DNA of 64,000 bases from Lethocerus indicus (taxonomy: Eukaryota > Arthropoda > Insecta > Hemiptera > Belostomatidae), in contig JACDQD010000007.1 in the NCBI GenBank assembly GCA_019843655.1, forward strand, positions 21,842,365 through 21,906,364. The letters are read 5' to 3'. The translations under genes and the position numbers were made by a program. This document shows positions 13,401 through 25,700 of this stretch, piece after piece (position 1 is the stretch's first letter; every line of letters starts with the position of its first letter). The notes beneath the pieces were generated by a model. That model made no database searches, was not told the DNA's origin, and worked only from the letters and a program-made list of their open reading frames with translations.

Positions 13401-15482
13401 ATAATACACTCGTCGAATGGATACATTTCCCTCCTCAAAGCATGATTACCGATTTACTAGTTAGATTAGATCACGCGGCTGAGGGTGTGGCAAATGTGTG
13501 TGGGTGTGTGTGTGTGTGCATGTCAAGCCAATGACGGTTTAGTTTACCATTGAAATGTCCAAACGTTTATATGATTAATGCCAAATGGGTAGCTAGTTGG
13601 TATCATCAATATTAATTTTGAATATAAACTGATAGATTCATGACAGTCATCTCGATAAACCATCATTTGGATTAAGATTAACGTCCCTAAAAATTAGAAA
13701 TATTAATGTTGTTGATACGCATTCAATCCTGGTGCTAATTAATCAAATTTCGTTTTTGATTCTTCGTTTCGGGTTGAAGGTAGGAGAATTTGGATACGAT
13801 GATTGTGTGTATTCCTTGGTTATGTTAATTAGCAGTAAATTAACTGTTCATTTTAGAATAGCCTTTGCTTGGATTCATTAAATTCGATATAAAATGTTTT
13901 TATCGGATAATAAAATGAACTTATTAATGCTACTACATTCAGAGATGACAGGCTGTCTGCCTTAATGTCGTTTGTTCGTCTGCCAGAAAATACCACAAGA
14001 GAGGCTCAAAATTCCATTTATTTCGTTCATTACGTCCTGGGCTAATTTTAGTATTGTCCTCAGCGAACTGGACATTTTCGCTTCAATACTTTTTCGTAAC
14101 TGCAATTTTTTGATATTACTAAGAAAAGTCGCGTTGATATGAGAAAACAAGGTATTAATTAAAGTCGTAATAGTAAAGTTCGGATGTAAACCTTATTCAT
14201 AGTGTAAAAATATAAGCAGCCACGACGGGCGAAGAGGAATCGACCCAGCAACCAAAATGAGGCTCTCATGAAAGGTTAGAACACGTTTCATTACATGTTT
14301 AAACGATAAAAAGTAATCCTTTCTAAATCTCAAAATAAAGATAAAAGGTATTAAACTGATGTCCGTCAATGTAACATTAATTAGTCAGATATCAGAGGTT
14401 TACTTATAGGTCGTTCTTCGTTTTCGCACTGAATATTCATAACTGACTTAAAGCCAGGCAAATTCTATTTATTCACCGTGAAAAACTGGAAAGTTGCTAA
14501 AGTTCACGTTGTATTAAGTACTCACCCCTTAACTCATTAGCAGGAAAACCACTTTAAACTCGGTTACGCCTGGGAAGGAGTCCTGGGGACTGATTGGAGA
14601 AGGGGGTTTGACTCAGTTGCCACTATATTGAAATAGGGTTTAGTTATTCATTTCTCACGGAAGAATTCGAATTGAACCGGCCCCTGGCTCCTATTTCCCG
14701 TTCAATGTTCGGTGAATATTTCATGCGGCTCCAGACTGGTTGCCACGCTTCGGAATTCGGAAAGGTCGATTCGCGGAATTCATCTCTTGGGCGGCACTGT
14801 ACGGGTTATTGCTCATTATTCATTAAGTTGACGGCGCGGTCTTCTCTATTTGATTTATATAACTGTCAACGGACCATTGTCGTGTGTTATAAGGACAGTA
14901 TCGGCAGTCCACCTGTAATTGTGAACAACATTTTAGCCTCATTTCAATTTAATATGACCCTGTTGATATTTAAACAATAAAGGAAAATTCCTATTTACTA
15001 TGTACATATACTCCGACACTAGCTCGTAATACTCGTAAATATTAACGAATTTATCATAAAATCTAAAAAAACAAAGTAACAAATATGTTGTCTTACTGAA
15101 TTCGGAAAAACCAAGCTCAATCGGCTTTCATTCTAACATTCTAACACTTGAAATGAAACCTATTTACAGGATGATGAAAACTGTTATTGACAGCAGAGGT
15201 ACAAGTGTAAGAAGATCCTCGGAGGAAGTACTACAGTTCACCCCTTTTTCAATATATTGGCAACACATATGACAGGGAAAACCCACACGTGGGAGTATTA
15301 TCGGAGCGTACAGTGAGAAATGCTCCTTCGGGGCTTATTGAAACCTGTCTCTTTTCCAGAAAATAAATTTGGATCAAATACACATCATAATAATTTCTTA
15401 CGGCATTGAACAACATAATTTAAGGACTGTCTTTTAAGAACTATTACTTGTATCTAAGGTCCAAAATACAGTTAAATCTGTG
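7442..15482. other. AT-rich gene-free DNA
   Basis: Eight kilobases without a supportable gene. I note an 11-G run at 12,275-12,285 and an imperfect GT run at 13,494-13,518. Open frames of 60-102 codons (for example 10,675-10,980 minus and 14,672-14,980 plus) show no recognisable domain, and the latter begins at TTG rather than ATG. Confidence 0.5.
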
Positions 15483-15490
15483 TCTTAAAT
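15483..15490. repeat. left 8-bp target-site duplication of hAT-like element
   Basis: TCTTAAAT here and CTTTAAAT at 15,900-15,907 match at 6 of 8 positions. An 8-bp duplication is the length expected for the hAT superfamily. Confidence 0.6.
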
Positions 15491-15899
15491 CGGTTATTCT
15501 CAAACTTTTTCCAAGCGTGGCCCTCCAGTGTTACTCAGGTATATGGGTTCATTGATCGTTATATATAAAATGTATACATATTGACCGGTATTAGATAGAG
15601 TGCCGATAGAGTATTATTGATAGAATATGTATATAACTGTATTTTTTCTGAGTTTTGTTTGTCTTCCATATTAAAAATGCACAGTAGAAACCAGGTTCAT
15701 TAGACCAAGAACAATATTGTAATACCATTTCATGCAGCTTAATGCTAAATGCAGCTCAAGTACAATTTTAGAATAATATACTTAATCAGAGCACAGTGTT
15801 TTAAACAGAGGCATTCTTCTCTGTCCTGTGAACCATTAAAGTTCCCGTGGTCCCCCTTCTCATAATTTTTACCCTGTGGCCGCCGGTTGAGAATGACTG
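15491..15899. mobile_element. non-autonomous hAT-type DNA transposon (MITE), degenerate
   Basis: The element is 409 bp. Its left end CGGTTATTCTCAAAC and the reverse complement of its right end, CAGTCATTCTCAACC, match at 12 of 15 positions. The GGTT.TCTCAA(C) core and the CAG start at the right end are typical of hAT terminal inverted repeats. Imperfect 8-bp target duplications flank it. The interior is AT-rich with no long open frame, so it encodes no transposase and would need one supplied in trans. Divergence of the ends and of the duplications suggests an old insertion. The boundaries follow from the joint fit of inverted repeats and target duplication. Confidence 0.72.
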
Positions 15900-15907
15900 C
15901 TTTAAAT
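15900..15907. repeat. right 8-bp target-site duplication of hAT-like element
   Basis: CTTTAAAT, the partner of TCTTAAAT at 15,483-15,490. Confidence 0.6.
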
Positions 15908-18900
15908 TACCAACAAATGTGCATTCCTCTGTTCTACCTGCCCATACGTTTCCTTACTTATTTATCCAAACATACACCCGGTATACGCTTTGTATTTTTT
16001 AGTGTCCAATTTGATGTTCGAGCCCGATTATTTTAGATATTCAGATATTGAATTACATTAATAATATAATTTATTAATAAACACCGAAAAAATCAAACCG
16101 ATTTTCACAATGGATTTAGTGAAACACCCAAAAATTGAGCATAAGCATAAGCAAGTGTATTGGTAAAATTAAGATCAGGCAATCAAAGGTTCAAACGTGC
16201 AAAGGTGAAGAAGGGCGTTGATGCCTTAAACTTTCAATTAGTAGCAATTTTTCTTTCCAAGTAATTATAACGCATAATCGCATACTACTTTATACGCAAT
16301 AATATTTATAAGGCCTTACGAACAAGAAGCTCCTGTCGAAACAGTCTTTCCCAATGTTTTACTAACGCTGGCCTGTGAGGTTCGAAATTGCAGATCTGGA
16401 TTTAATTGTTATTTCACATTTTTTTACAATCGGGCTTAATACCACGTCACTACAGCGCTCAGTTGCGCACGCAGGACTTAAAAACCTCGTCCCAAATAGA
16501 TAATCAAATTGGGTTTATTCCACGGGCCTACGCATTCTGTTTTGCCTGTATTTTGCATTTTCAATGACAATTCAAATGCTCGGCGCCCACTTGCTTCACG
16601 CGAGTTTTTCAATCGGACTCGATAGACAGGGTACGGAAGGGTGGGGGAATATAACCCAGTGGCGGGGCTTAAACGTTCGTGTTTTTCCTAAATAGCGGAG
16701 AGAGGCGTGGCGGTCGACATGTGGTCGCGTAGGGAATGGACATAGGTCGATAGCAGTGGACGGCCCCTTTCAAGTGTCCCTCTTGCCCCGAACCCGCGGC
16801 CGGTATACACCCTGTACCCGCGCTATTCAGATTTTCGCAACTTAAGCAGAAAATTTTCGTATCCGCCGGCTTGTTTGTACACCGCACAGAGCATACGGGC
16901 AGAAATCTGGCAACGGGACATTTGTAAGGAGGGACAAATATAGTAAACCAGATTTCAGATATAAGCGTAAAACGTACTGAACACACGTACACGTTCAAAT
17001 CCCACACCAAAAAATGTATTTGTTCTTCGTAAACATAGTCTACCAACTTTACAAATACTGTACTTTGTGTTTCGTTCTAATGATGTTTGTACCTTCATTC
17101 ATTTTGATGTTTCCCTTTAAAAAAAATGTTATTTTATGAAACAGCAATACATTATAATAGTTGTAAAACTCCTCTAATTTGACACGTATACATTACGGAT
17201 TATAAATCTAAGACCACCAAGCCAGTATTCTTCTATAAAAGAATGTTTACAAGTAAAAATGTCCAACAATGCCGACTTAAGTTTAATTCAGTCATGCGGT
17301 CACTTTTCAGCTGAAAGGTTCACCGCCGAGTAATAAAGTCATTTAATAGAAGAGCACATCGGACAAAGGGAATACATATTTTAAGCATTCCGGTATCTTG
17401 AACACAGGTAGTGCTCTAATCCGATGAATTTGTAAATTATGAGATCCCATAAGCGGCGGCGGCGGCGAACCGTGAAAAGCCCTCCGCAAGAGGAAAATAT
17501 TGATTACTATGCGAAATAATTTCGTACAAAATATCTTCCTCTGTTTAACTATCAAATGAAGTGGAACAAGCGGTTCTTGTGGTACCGGTTGTCGATCCAC
17601 TGAGCTATTCGGGGATTAGAGTTAATTTCAAATTTAATTTTGCAAGTTTTCTGCGCCAGAATGACGTTTTTTCTATGTCAAGATGAAGAACTTGCATTGT
17701 AATTATTACAATCTTTATAAATAAAAATAATGCGAAACTATTCCTCGTTCCAATTACCACAACGCGCTTAGTGCAACAAAGAAAAACCTTAAAGGCCTCC
17801 TTATCTCTGAGGTACAGTCAGAGTACTTACTTAACCTATCGAAACGGGCCATTACTCCGATAGTGTGTACACAACGCCAAGGAAAGGGGTTGAAAAAAAT
17901 AGTGGCTTTTTTAGGAAGAATACTCTGTCGATGTAATTTCAGATAAGTGTGTAAACTGAACAGTGATCAAAACGACTACAATCGCGATTTTGTTTTACAC
18001 TATTCAATATTCAACAATATTATAACATATTAAAATGTGCCTCTGCTTCTTAAGCGGCAGCACACTGCGAACTTATAAAACTACGAAGTTTTAAAGAAGC
18101 TTGAATATAGAATCAGCTGTAATTTAACTGGTAATTATTTCAATTCGTAATCAGACGAATTTTCGGTTCTTCCTTTCCTAACGCAAATATTTGGCGAAGC
18201 TCAAATGGATGGATAAACTACAGGAGTTTAAACCTGCTGTGTCATAGAGGTTCATGACATGTTGAGAAGAAAAAATTTCATATTATTTCAAAAATTAAAT
18301 TAATAACCTAATATATTTAATTAGAAAATATCTGAAAAGCGTGGATCTAGTTTCTTATTTCAAACAATGGTTCTGGTCAGTGTCGTAAGCCATCATCAGC
18401 AGGATTGTAAATTTTAAGTATCTTACATTATTATCGTGGATTACATTATGAAATTCAGATTTCAATTCTAATGATAATTTCTAGTTGGAAACATGTTTTA
18501 AAAATCAAGAAAATTTTTAAAGGCTTTTAAAAACCCAATTTTGAATGTAAATTTGGATGTAAATGAATAAGTGAATTACGTCTGCTGGAAATATACCCCA
18601 GGAATATTAACAGCTTAAAAGCGCATTGGAATGTGCAGCAGGATTTTTGTGTAACAATCGAACCCAAATTGTGGATCCGGCGCACCAAGTTGTGAGAGAA
18701 ATTGAGCGGGAATTCCTACATGGTACGATCACTATCGAATCCCAGGGGAGAATACGCCACTGACTGCAATATATCTGCAACACGTACCGCTGTAAATTTC
18801 CTGATCATGTCCATTTTCGAGATTCTGGATTCATAAAAAGATAATAACTCAATGTCATTGCACGTTTATTTACTCAAAATCGTGCAAATGTATTCCCTAA

Positions 18901-19721
18901 TATGCATCTTAACTTCAATATAATTCATAATTTAATTAATAAGACATAAATACTTATGTCCACGTCATACTATTGAATATACAAAAAACTATGAGACATC
19001 AAAAATGTGGCCCGATATGAACATCAAGAAGGAGATATTTCAGCCAACGAATAGTGTCCATGAAATATGTACTTGTTTTTTGCAAAAGGAATCTTTGTTA
19101 TATAACGGCCTTTTCACCAACCTCGAAAGACCAGTTGAAATAGAATATCTCACCTCTCCTATCGTTATCGTTGCTCGTCATTGGTTACCAAGCTTACGTG
19201 GTTTTTCGCAGAATCGTAGCCGAAAAATATGCTTTATGCTGTCACGGTAAGAAAAGGAGCACAGTATTTTAAAAGGCCATTTATGGGACACAATATACAC
19301 TCCTAGAGGATATTGTCCTTCCCCGAGATATATAGACGTATTTTTCTACTAAACTTAATTTACTAATTAAGAGTAACTGTATCATATAAACTAGAAATAT
19401 TTAATATATTTCATGGTCTACTGTACAATTTATAAAACTAAGGCTGACGATAATGAAAGAGCACCAAAAACTCTTAACTTCAAACCAGTAATTAGCGAGG
19501 TTCCTTCACAGAAAGTTAAACTTAAAAAGATTGCCCGGAGGATAAATAATATATGTTTTTACTATATGCCATAATAATAAAACAATTTCGGCTCGTAACG
19601 GGTGTCTCAACCGCCTTCGCTGCATAATTCGATAAGGGAGCTGTCTTGCCAGGAGGTTCGGAGGCGCGAACTAATGAGCCGTGAGTAAAGGGAACCGCAA
19701 TTTGAAATATATGCAGTCGGC

Positions 19722-19723
<2 letters not shown>
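15908..19723. other. gene-free DNA, possible transposon end near 18.75 kb
   Basis: No gene is supported. The 125-codon minus-strand frame at 16,669-17,046 is cysteine-containing, starts at TTG and matches nothing I know. The minus strand at about 18,735-18,763 reads CAGTGGCGTATTCTCCCC, the style of a hAT terminal repeat. The nearest CAGTGGCG in opposite orientation (about 16,657) shares only 8 bp with it and has no matching target duplication. Confidence 0.4.

Positions 19724-19771
<48 letters not shown>
19724..19771. repeat. (GA)n microsatellite
   Basis: About 24 uninterrupted GA units. On the minus strand this encodes a false Ser-Leu repeat. Confidence 0.95.
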
Positions 19772-22700
19772 CCATAACTCCGCCCTGTGTCAATCTCCGT
19801 TCAGGGTAGAGGGGCAATCCGCGCTGAGGATAAACCCGTCGGTAAATACCGCCATTACACACAGAGACAGTGGATTGTGCCCAGCCAACGCGACAATTCG
19901 GCCCATTAACCACTGTCATATTTCACCGAGACAATTTCACCTAACGCAAATTGCACCTACATTAGGCGGTTCTTCTTCGGGAGTTGCGAAAACCGAGCTC
20001 GATATCATTTTATCTAGTTGACAGTAATTGCGAATCATAACTACCGACGTGAAAATGACACTTTTTGTCACGAATCATTATGTATAGATAACCAAGATTC
20101 AACTCAGATTGTAAGTATTCCACTATTTTATCGCCCTCTTGATTATTTTGTCCATTTAATCCTATCGTATTTCGGCCTCAACAGATAATTTAATAGTTAC
20201 AAATTATCAACAATTTGCATTCGTAATTGACTATCAAATTAGACAAGTATAGGAATGCATTCGAGAGGCTCTCCGGGACACTCAAAGAATTCAATTATTA
20301 AAAAGTATAAAACATGTCCCCACAATTAGGTTATTAAGTGTGCCCCTTCCCTTAGTGGCCAGCCTTACCAGGAAGAGTAATATACACATTATCGACTATA
20401 TACAGGATTGAACTATAAAGTAATCAAAAAAATTAAGCACTCACAAGTCATTCTGGGATTGAGTTGTTATATCCTTTTATTAAAGCACTCCCTTCCATTC
20501 CTTTACAAGGTACGGAGGACGGAGAGAGACACGTACCTATGAGATGTGCTCTGACGCCTCTAGAAGCGAGGGTGAGCAAAATGTTTCACCGAGATCTCCG
20601 TGTCCGCATATTCTGCGGTAAAGAAACTCGCATAAAACCCCGCCGGTGAGATGGAACAAGACACTTTCCTCCAGTTCGGATTAATAATTAAGAGGGGAGA
20701 GGCGGGAGGGGTACCCGGGCTTTGGACCGGGCTACAGGACTTCTTACATGCGGGGACATTTTAGACCACCCAGTGCTTCAAAACAAGACACGGACAATTT
20801 CAGCGAATATTACCTCAGCGGCCGTTAACCTATTTACACCGTGCAGACATTCTACCCTGCTATTGGGAGGAAGGGATTATTTCAACCAGAAGCATTTATT
20901 ACTTGCCTACCAAATAATGGACGCAACGAAATTTCCGTAATAATAATATAATAGCGCGATATTTTGGAATTATCGCAGTTAATCTGGGAGGCAGTTTATG
21001 TCAGCTAAGCAGAATACATACACAACAAATACATATATATTATATAAGAATTTCTTGGTATATTCTTACTTTTGTTTGGTATATTCAAGAATTTTTTTGG
21101 GAATATTTTTAATTTCGTCACTATAGATTGAAATAAATGATGTCCCGATACTACACAGTGATACCTCACAGTTGTTTCACAGATGCTTCATTTTTAGCCT
21201 TAACCCAAACTATTTGAAACATGTTAGGTATGCAAAGAATAATCCGTTTCAAATTTTTCTGTACAAATAAAAATTTATAAACAAGTACACCAACTTTATT
21301 GTTATAAATACAGAATTTACGTACATTCCGCATATAGAAAACTCGGAAAGGAAGCCACACGGTTTTACAGGTCACTGACCCTCCGGCAGAGCTACCGCTT
21401 AATCCAGGATTAGCAACGTGAACCAATTCCTCCAAATCTCAGAGCATAGAGTCCCATATACTTGAGGTCGTAAAACCACGGGATTTTAAATTAAGAATAA
21501 ACCATTGTTAATTGCAAACTCGAGAAAAGGGTTCGTACAGAAAACCACTGGCTGCTTTTTATTGTAATACCTGCTTTTACTGTAATATGTTCAGTTTTCA
21601 TAGTCAATTTTATCTGATACAAACATGATTTTATAAACACGTGTTAAGTCGTTTAGATAAACGAATTATTATTACCATAGTAGAATGGAAGGTACAGTTT
21701 GTACTAAATAGTTTTATTACGAGTTGTCATCTCTGCATACAGGCTTTATCATCTACTACGAACATTTAAAAGCGTGGGAAAACAAAATAGCCGCCGATAA
21801 AACATAATCCAATTATTTATTGATTGGCGGTCGTGTGCTGCAGAATTCGAGGATCATAACTTTCTAAATGCGAGCTGGATAACGCTTCCCAGTTAATGAT
21901 GCTTATTAAAACTGGCTATTAAAGTGTAATCAATTTTACCTTTTGAGAGCTCATTAGCCGAAGGGATAAAACGGTGCCGGGCGGCATATTCCTTATAGTA
22001 ATCACCCATTTAGGGGGATGGTAACAACCTCGCCTGCAGCCCTGGATAGGATACGAAAGGCCTTTATCTAAGCTACTTGAGTCCGGCGTTATCTCAACTG
22101 TCGGTCATTTCGCTCCACATGTTACCCCACTCCTCATGTTACACGTTCAAGCCAAAACTCATTAGCAGTCTGCGCCTTTTCCCGGCCGTTTGTTCGATAA
22201 CTTTAACTAAACGAAAGAAATAACGGTGCCCACCGTTGATGTGTTCCGATTAAACTAACATCTTCCGATTAACACCAGAGTGATTGATCTCCTGTCTCCA
22301 ATTGTCGGTTTCTTAATCATTATCGGTATATTGGTTATTGTATGGTTGAAGGTCACCGTACAATATGCGCCCAGAATCCCTGTTACAATGGAACGCCTCA
22401 AAACACCTATTAATCAGCAACGAGGTCATAATATGCCATATCAAAGTATTCAATTCCGCCCGAGTAATTCAAGTCATCACAATTCTCAATCCGTCTTGCC
22501 TCTTTCTCCGACCGTACCATTCATAAAGACTCCCACATACCCAATCGGTCAAAGGGAAGGCTCCATTCAATTCGGTTCCTAACGTCATCAGGGACAAAGT
22601 TTTAATGCTCGCGGAAACACCGAACTCGGTCCTCTTTCAAATCCGAAATCAATATGACCGGTTGTCAGGCGCAAGGTTCCCAATATATTTCCCTTTTCAA

Positions 22701-25700
22701 AGCCGCCGCTTTTTCCTTTTTTGGTCGAGATCGGAGACACAAAGTAACGAGCGGGGTAATAGCGGGGGGAGAAAAAAAAACCCGCGAAGAGAGCGATGTG
22801 AAATAAACGGTGATAGTTATCGACGCGTTAAAATGAGAAATCGGGCCCACTTTCCTTCTTCCTCCGCGGACCTTTTTTCCGCCCCTAATTTATAGTGAGT
22901 GAGTGCTGCTGCCCCCGGAGAAGACCGCCCCAATAATCTCCCTTTTTCTTATCTCTTTTCCGAGTTCCCGAACAATTCCATTCCCGCCCAATGGTATCGT
23001 GTTCCGCCAGCATCGATCTGGCCCTCGTACATATTAACGAAATCGTGCACGCGCATATATAAATAATAATAAATGGGTCTTTAATTAAGAGACTATATAT
23101 ACACACAACGGGATAAATCAAGACCACAGTAGACAGTGCAATAAAAGTGCATATAGACGATGAAGAAATCGAAAGCCGGAGAATTTGATTTTCCTGGGAT
23201 CAAAAAGCGGCGTGACAAGTCAGGTCCCGAGATCAAACGAAACACAGGCCTAGGGTTGGGGCAAAGCGATGAGCATGTATCAGGCCAAGGGAAGCAAAAA
23301 CCGAACTTGTCCAACCCATCGTATTCCACGTATATTCGTGAATATTCGTATTTCTTCCACTGTTCCCTGCATTTAATTAGTTCGTTTATCTTAACGTTCT
23401 CATACTCTTCTTAAAAAAACAACCCTTATTATATATTTTAATTGAACATGCATAATGTTATCTCAAACTAGACGGACTCCCATAGAAAAGCGTCGACAAC
23501 ATTAATTGAAGAGTGATTTTCAATTGACTGGTATACACTGTGAGGCGACTCAATGTTTCAGTGTTTGTGCTTCAGTTGTTTATCTCTTGTCTCGTAAAAA
23601 TAATTATGTCGGTAAATTTATGAAGTAAAGTTGATTAGGGAGGTTGAAATGAACCAGTGTTGTGGGGCACCCGAGGGTCGCCTAATGCGGGATAATTTCC
23701 CTTTGTAAGCCTCGACGACCCTTCTGGGATGGGATACCCGCCCAAGATAATGGGACCATAATAAATGAAGGATTTTATCCTTTTACCCCACCATTATTTC
23801 CTTTATAACTCATATACACCTATATTTCAAGGACGACAACCGGAAAAGCCGAGGCCTATCCATTTCCGTCCGACGGTAAATTTACTTAACTAATTTAGCA
23901 AATGTTAAACCAATACCAGAACTGTCGGTGATGTTGAGTACTTTGACTCCCCGTTATCAATTGAACATTTTATGTAGTACCATCAGGTAATTATAATATT
24001 ATTTTTACATATATATATTCTAAGTAATTATTAGCTTCATTAGAAATAACAGAATGACACTAATATTGAATAATAAGAAGAATGTTAAACCTTTAGCCTA
24101 TGTTAAACCTCGAAAATTATCGAATATCATTTTCGAATAATATTCGATTCTAATTACAAATGTCAGCCTCCCCTATAGCAGCTATACCTTTTCTGTGCGT
24201 CTAGGTATTAAGAGATTTTCAATCTACAGTGCTAATGGCGCAAATGAAATGAATCGTTATCTGAAAAACCGATATGGTTTCTCCTTCTGCGAACTACACA
24301 GTGGCAGTAGCACTACAAACCGGTTGTAGTTGGGAGTAGTTAGCACTTGTGATGACCGGATAGTGACAGTGGAGTGGGAGGCGCGGCCGGCGATGCGTTG
24401 GGATTGACATTCGTGACAGCCTGTGAGTGGTTTGTTACACTGGGGGCACTTTTGGGGAGATTGGAGTAGAAAGTGGAACTGATGGGTGCGTGGGGAATGC
24501 CCATTGCGAAGGCGTTTAATCGATGCCCACTCTGTTCGGGTTAAAGCGATAGGAGGTGACCAGTGGAGAGTGGGCCGTGCGATGTGGCATCACTTATTTT
24601 TCTTTTCCTGGGACTATACTTGGTCTTATCTGAACCTGAAGACGAATTCGACAACGGTATCGAAAATACATTTTTATTTGCAATTTTTCAGTGAAAACCG
24701 AAACGTTATATACACAATGCAGCACTCCTATAATACGATACCTATATATCTTGTTAATATTATCGGACTTACAACTAAAATTCTTATTTCTCATTATATT
24801 TTATTTTTAATTTATTACATTATTTTAAACCGATAAATGTACTATAAATTTTATATTGTGTTGGGTTTATTATCCTTCTATTCTATTCCTAGTTTTGAAA
24901 TTGATAACTATTTGTATGTGACATAATACTATATGGTATGTATTTTCTCAAATTGTAAATTGTTGTAAATAGTAAGTTGTTGAAAAATATTTTGTTTCTA
25001 ATTTGAGATTTCCTGCCAAAAAAATTCCTTGCGATTATTTATACTATTAATATAAAATAATATGATAGCAGAAGACTGCAGGAAGGAAGTTGAGTTGGCG
25101 GAATGTCTGAGACCCATTATCGGATCACTCTCAATGCAATGGTTGGAATCCTTCTAAAAGCCAAAGCTCTCCCGCCCCCGCCCACCAGTTCCAAGAATCC
25201 GATCCTGGAACAAAGTTCCTATGGAATTACGCTGGATACATTGGCCGTGCTGCTGTCAACATTCCTTATCCCTAAAATCCGTTATTTGCCCCCCAATAGT
25301 ATAGCAGGTCGTTCGATCGATCTCTTCGAATCAATGCCGCAAAATATCAATATACGAACGAAGTACACGCACAAATCTGGACGGAACGAGGACGAATTTT
25401 TGCTTCATTGGAAAGCAATATATTTTGTAAAACAGAGGATCATTGCAAATAACGGAGAATCGAAAATTTCAATAGCTTAAGTAAGAATTTTTGGATCCTA
25501 ATTAAGACTTTCAAGTAAAGTTCACTGCACTAAATGTGCAGCTGATATGGGTTTGAACTTCAGGAAGGTTCGATAGAAGGTCACGAATCGGTTCCTATTC
25601 TTTTCAATTTCGTCGGCTGATTCAGGTGGGACTAAGGTTGTATAACTTCCTTTACCGATAAAGCTCTTAGCGTGAAGTTATAGTTTCAAAGGAGTGTCTT

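Noticed and set aside
16657..18763. A 2.1-kb DNA transposon between inverted CAGTGGCG motifs
   Set aside because: Only 8 bp of the ends match, no 8-bp target duplication is found, and the interior encodes no transposase.
22280..22582. 100-codon frame with a membrane-like N-terminus
   Set aside because: It begins at GTG with no in-frame ATG before the hydrophobic stretch, shows no family resemblance, and no splice acceptor was identified for it.
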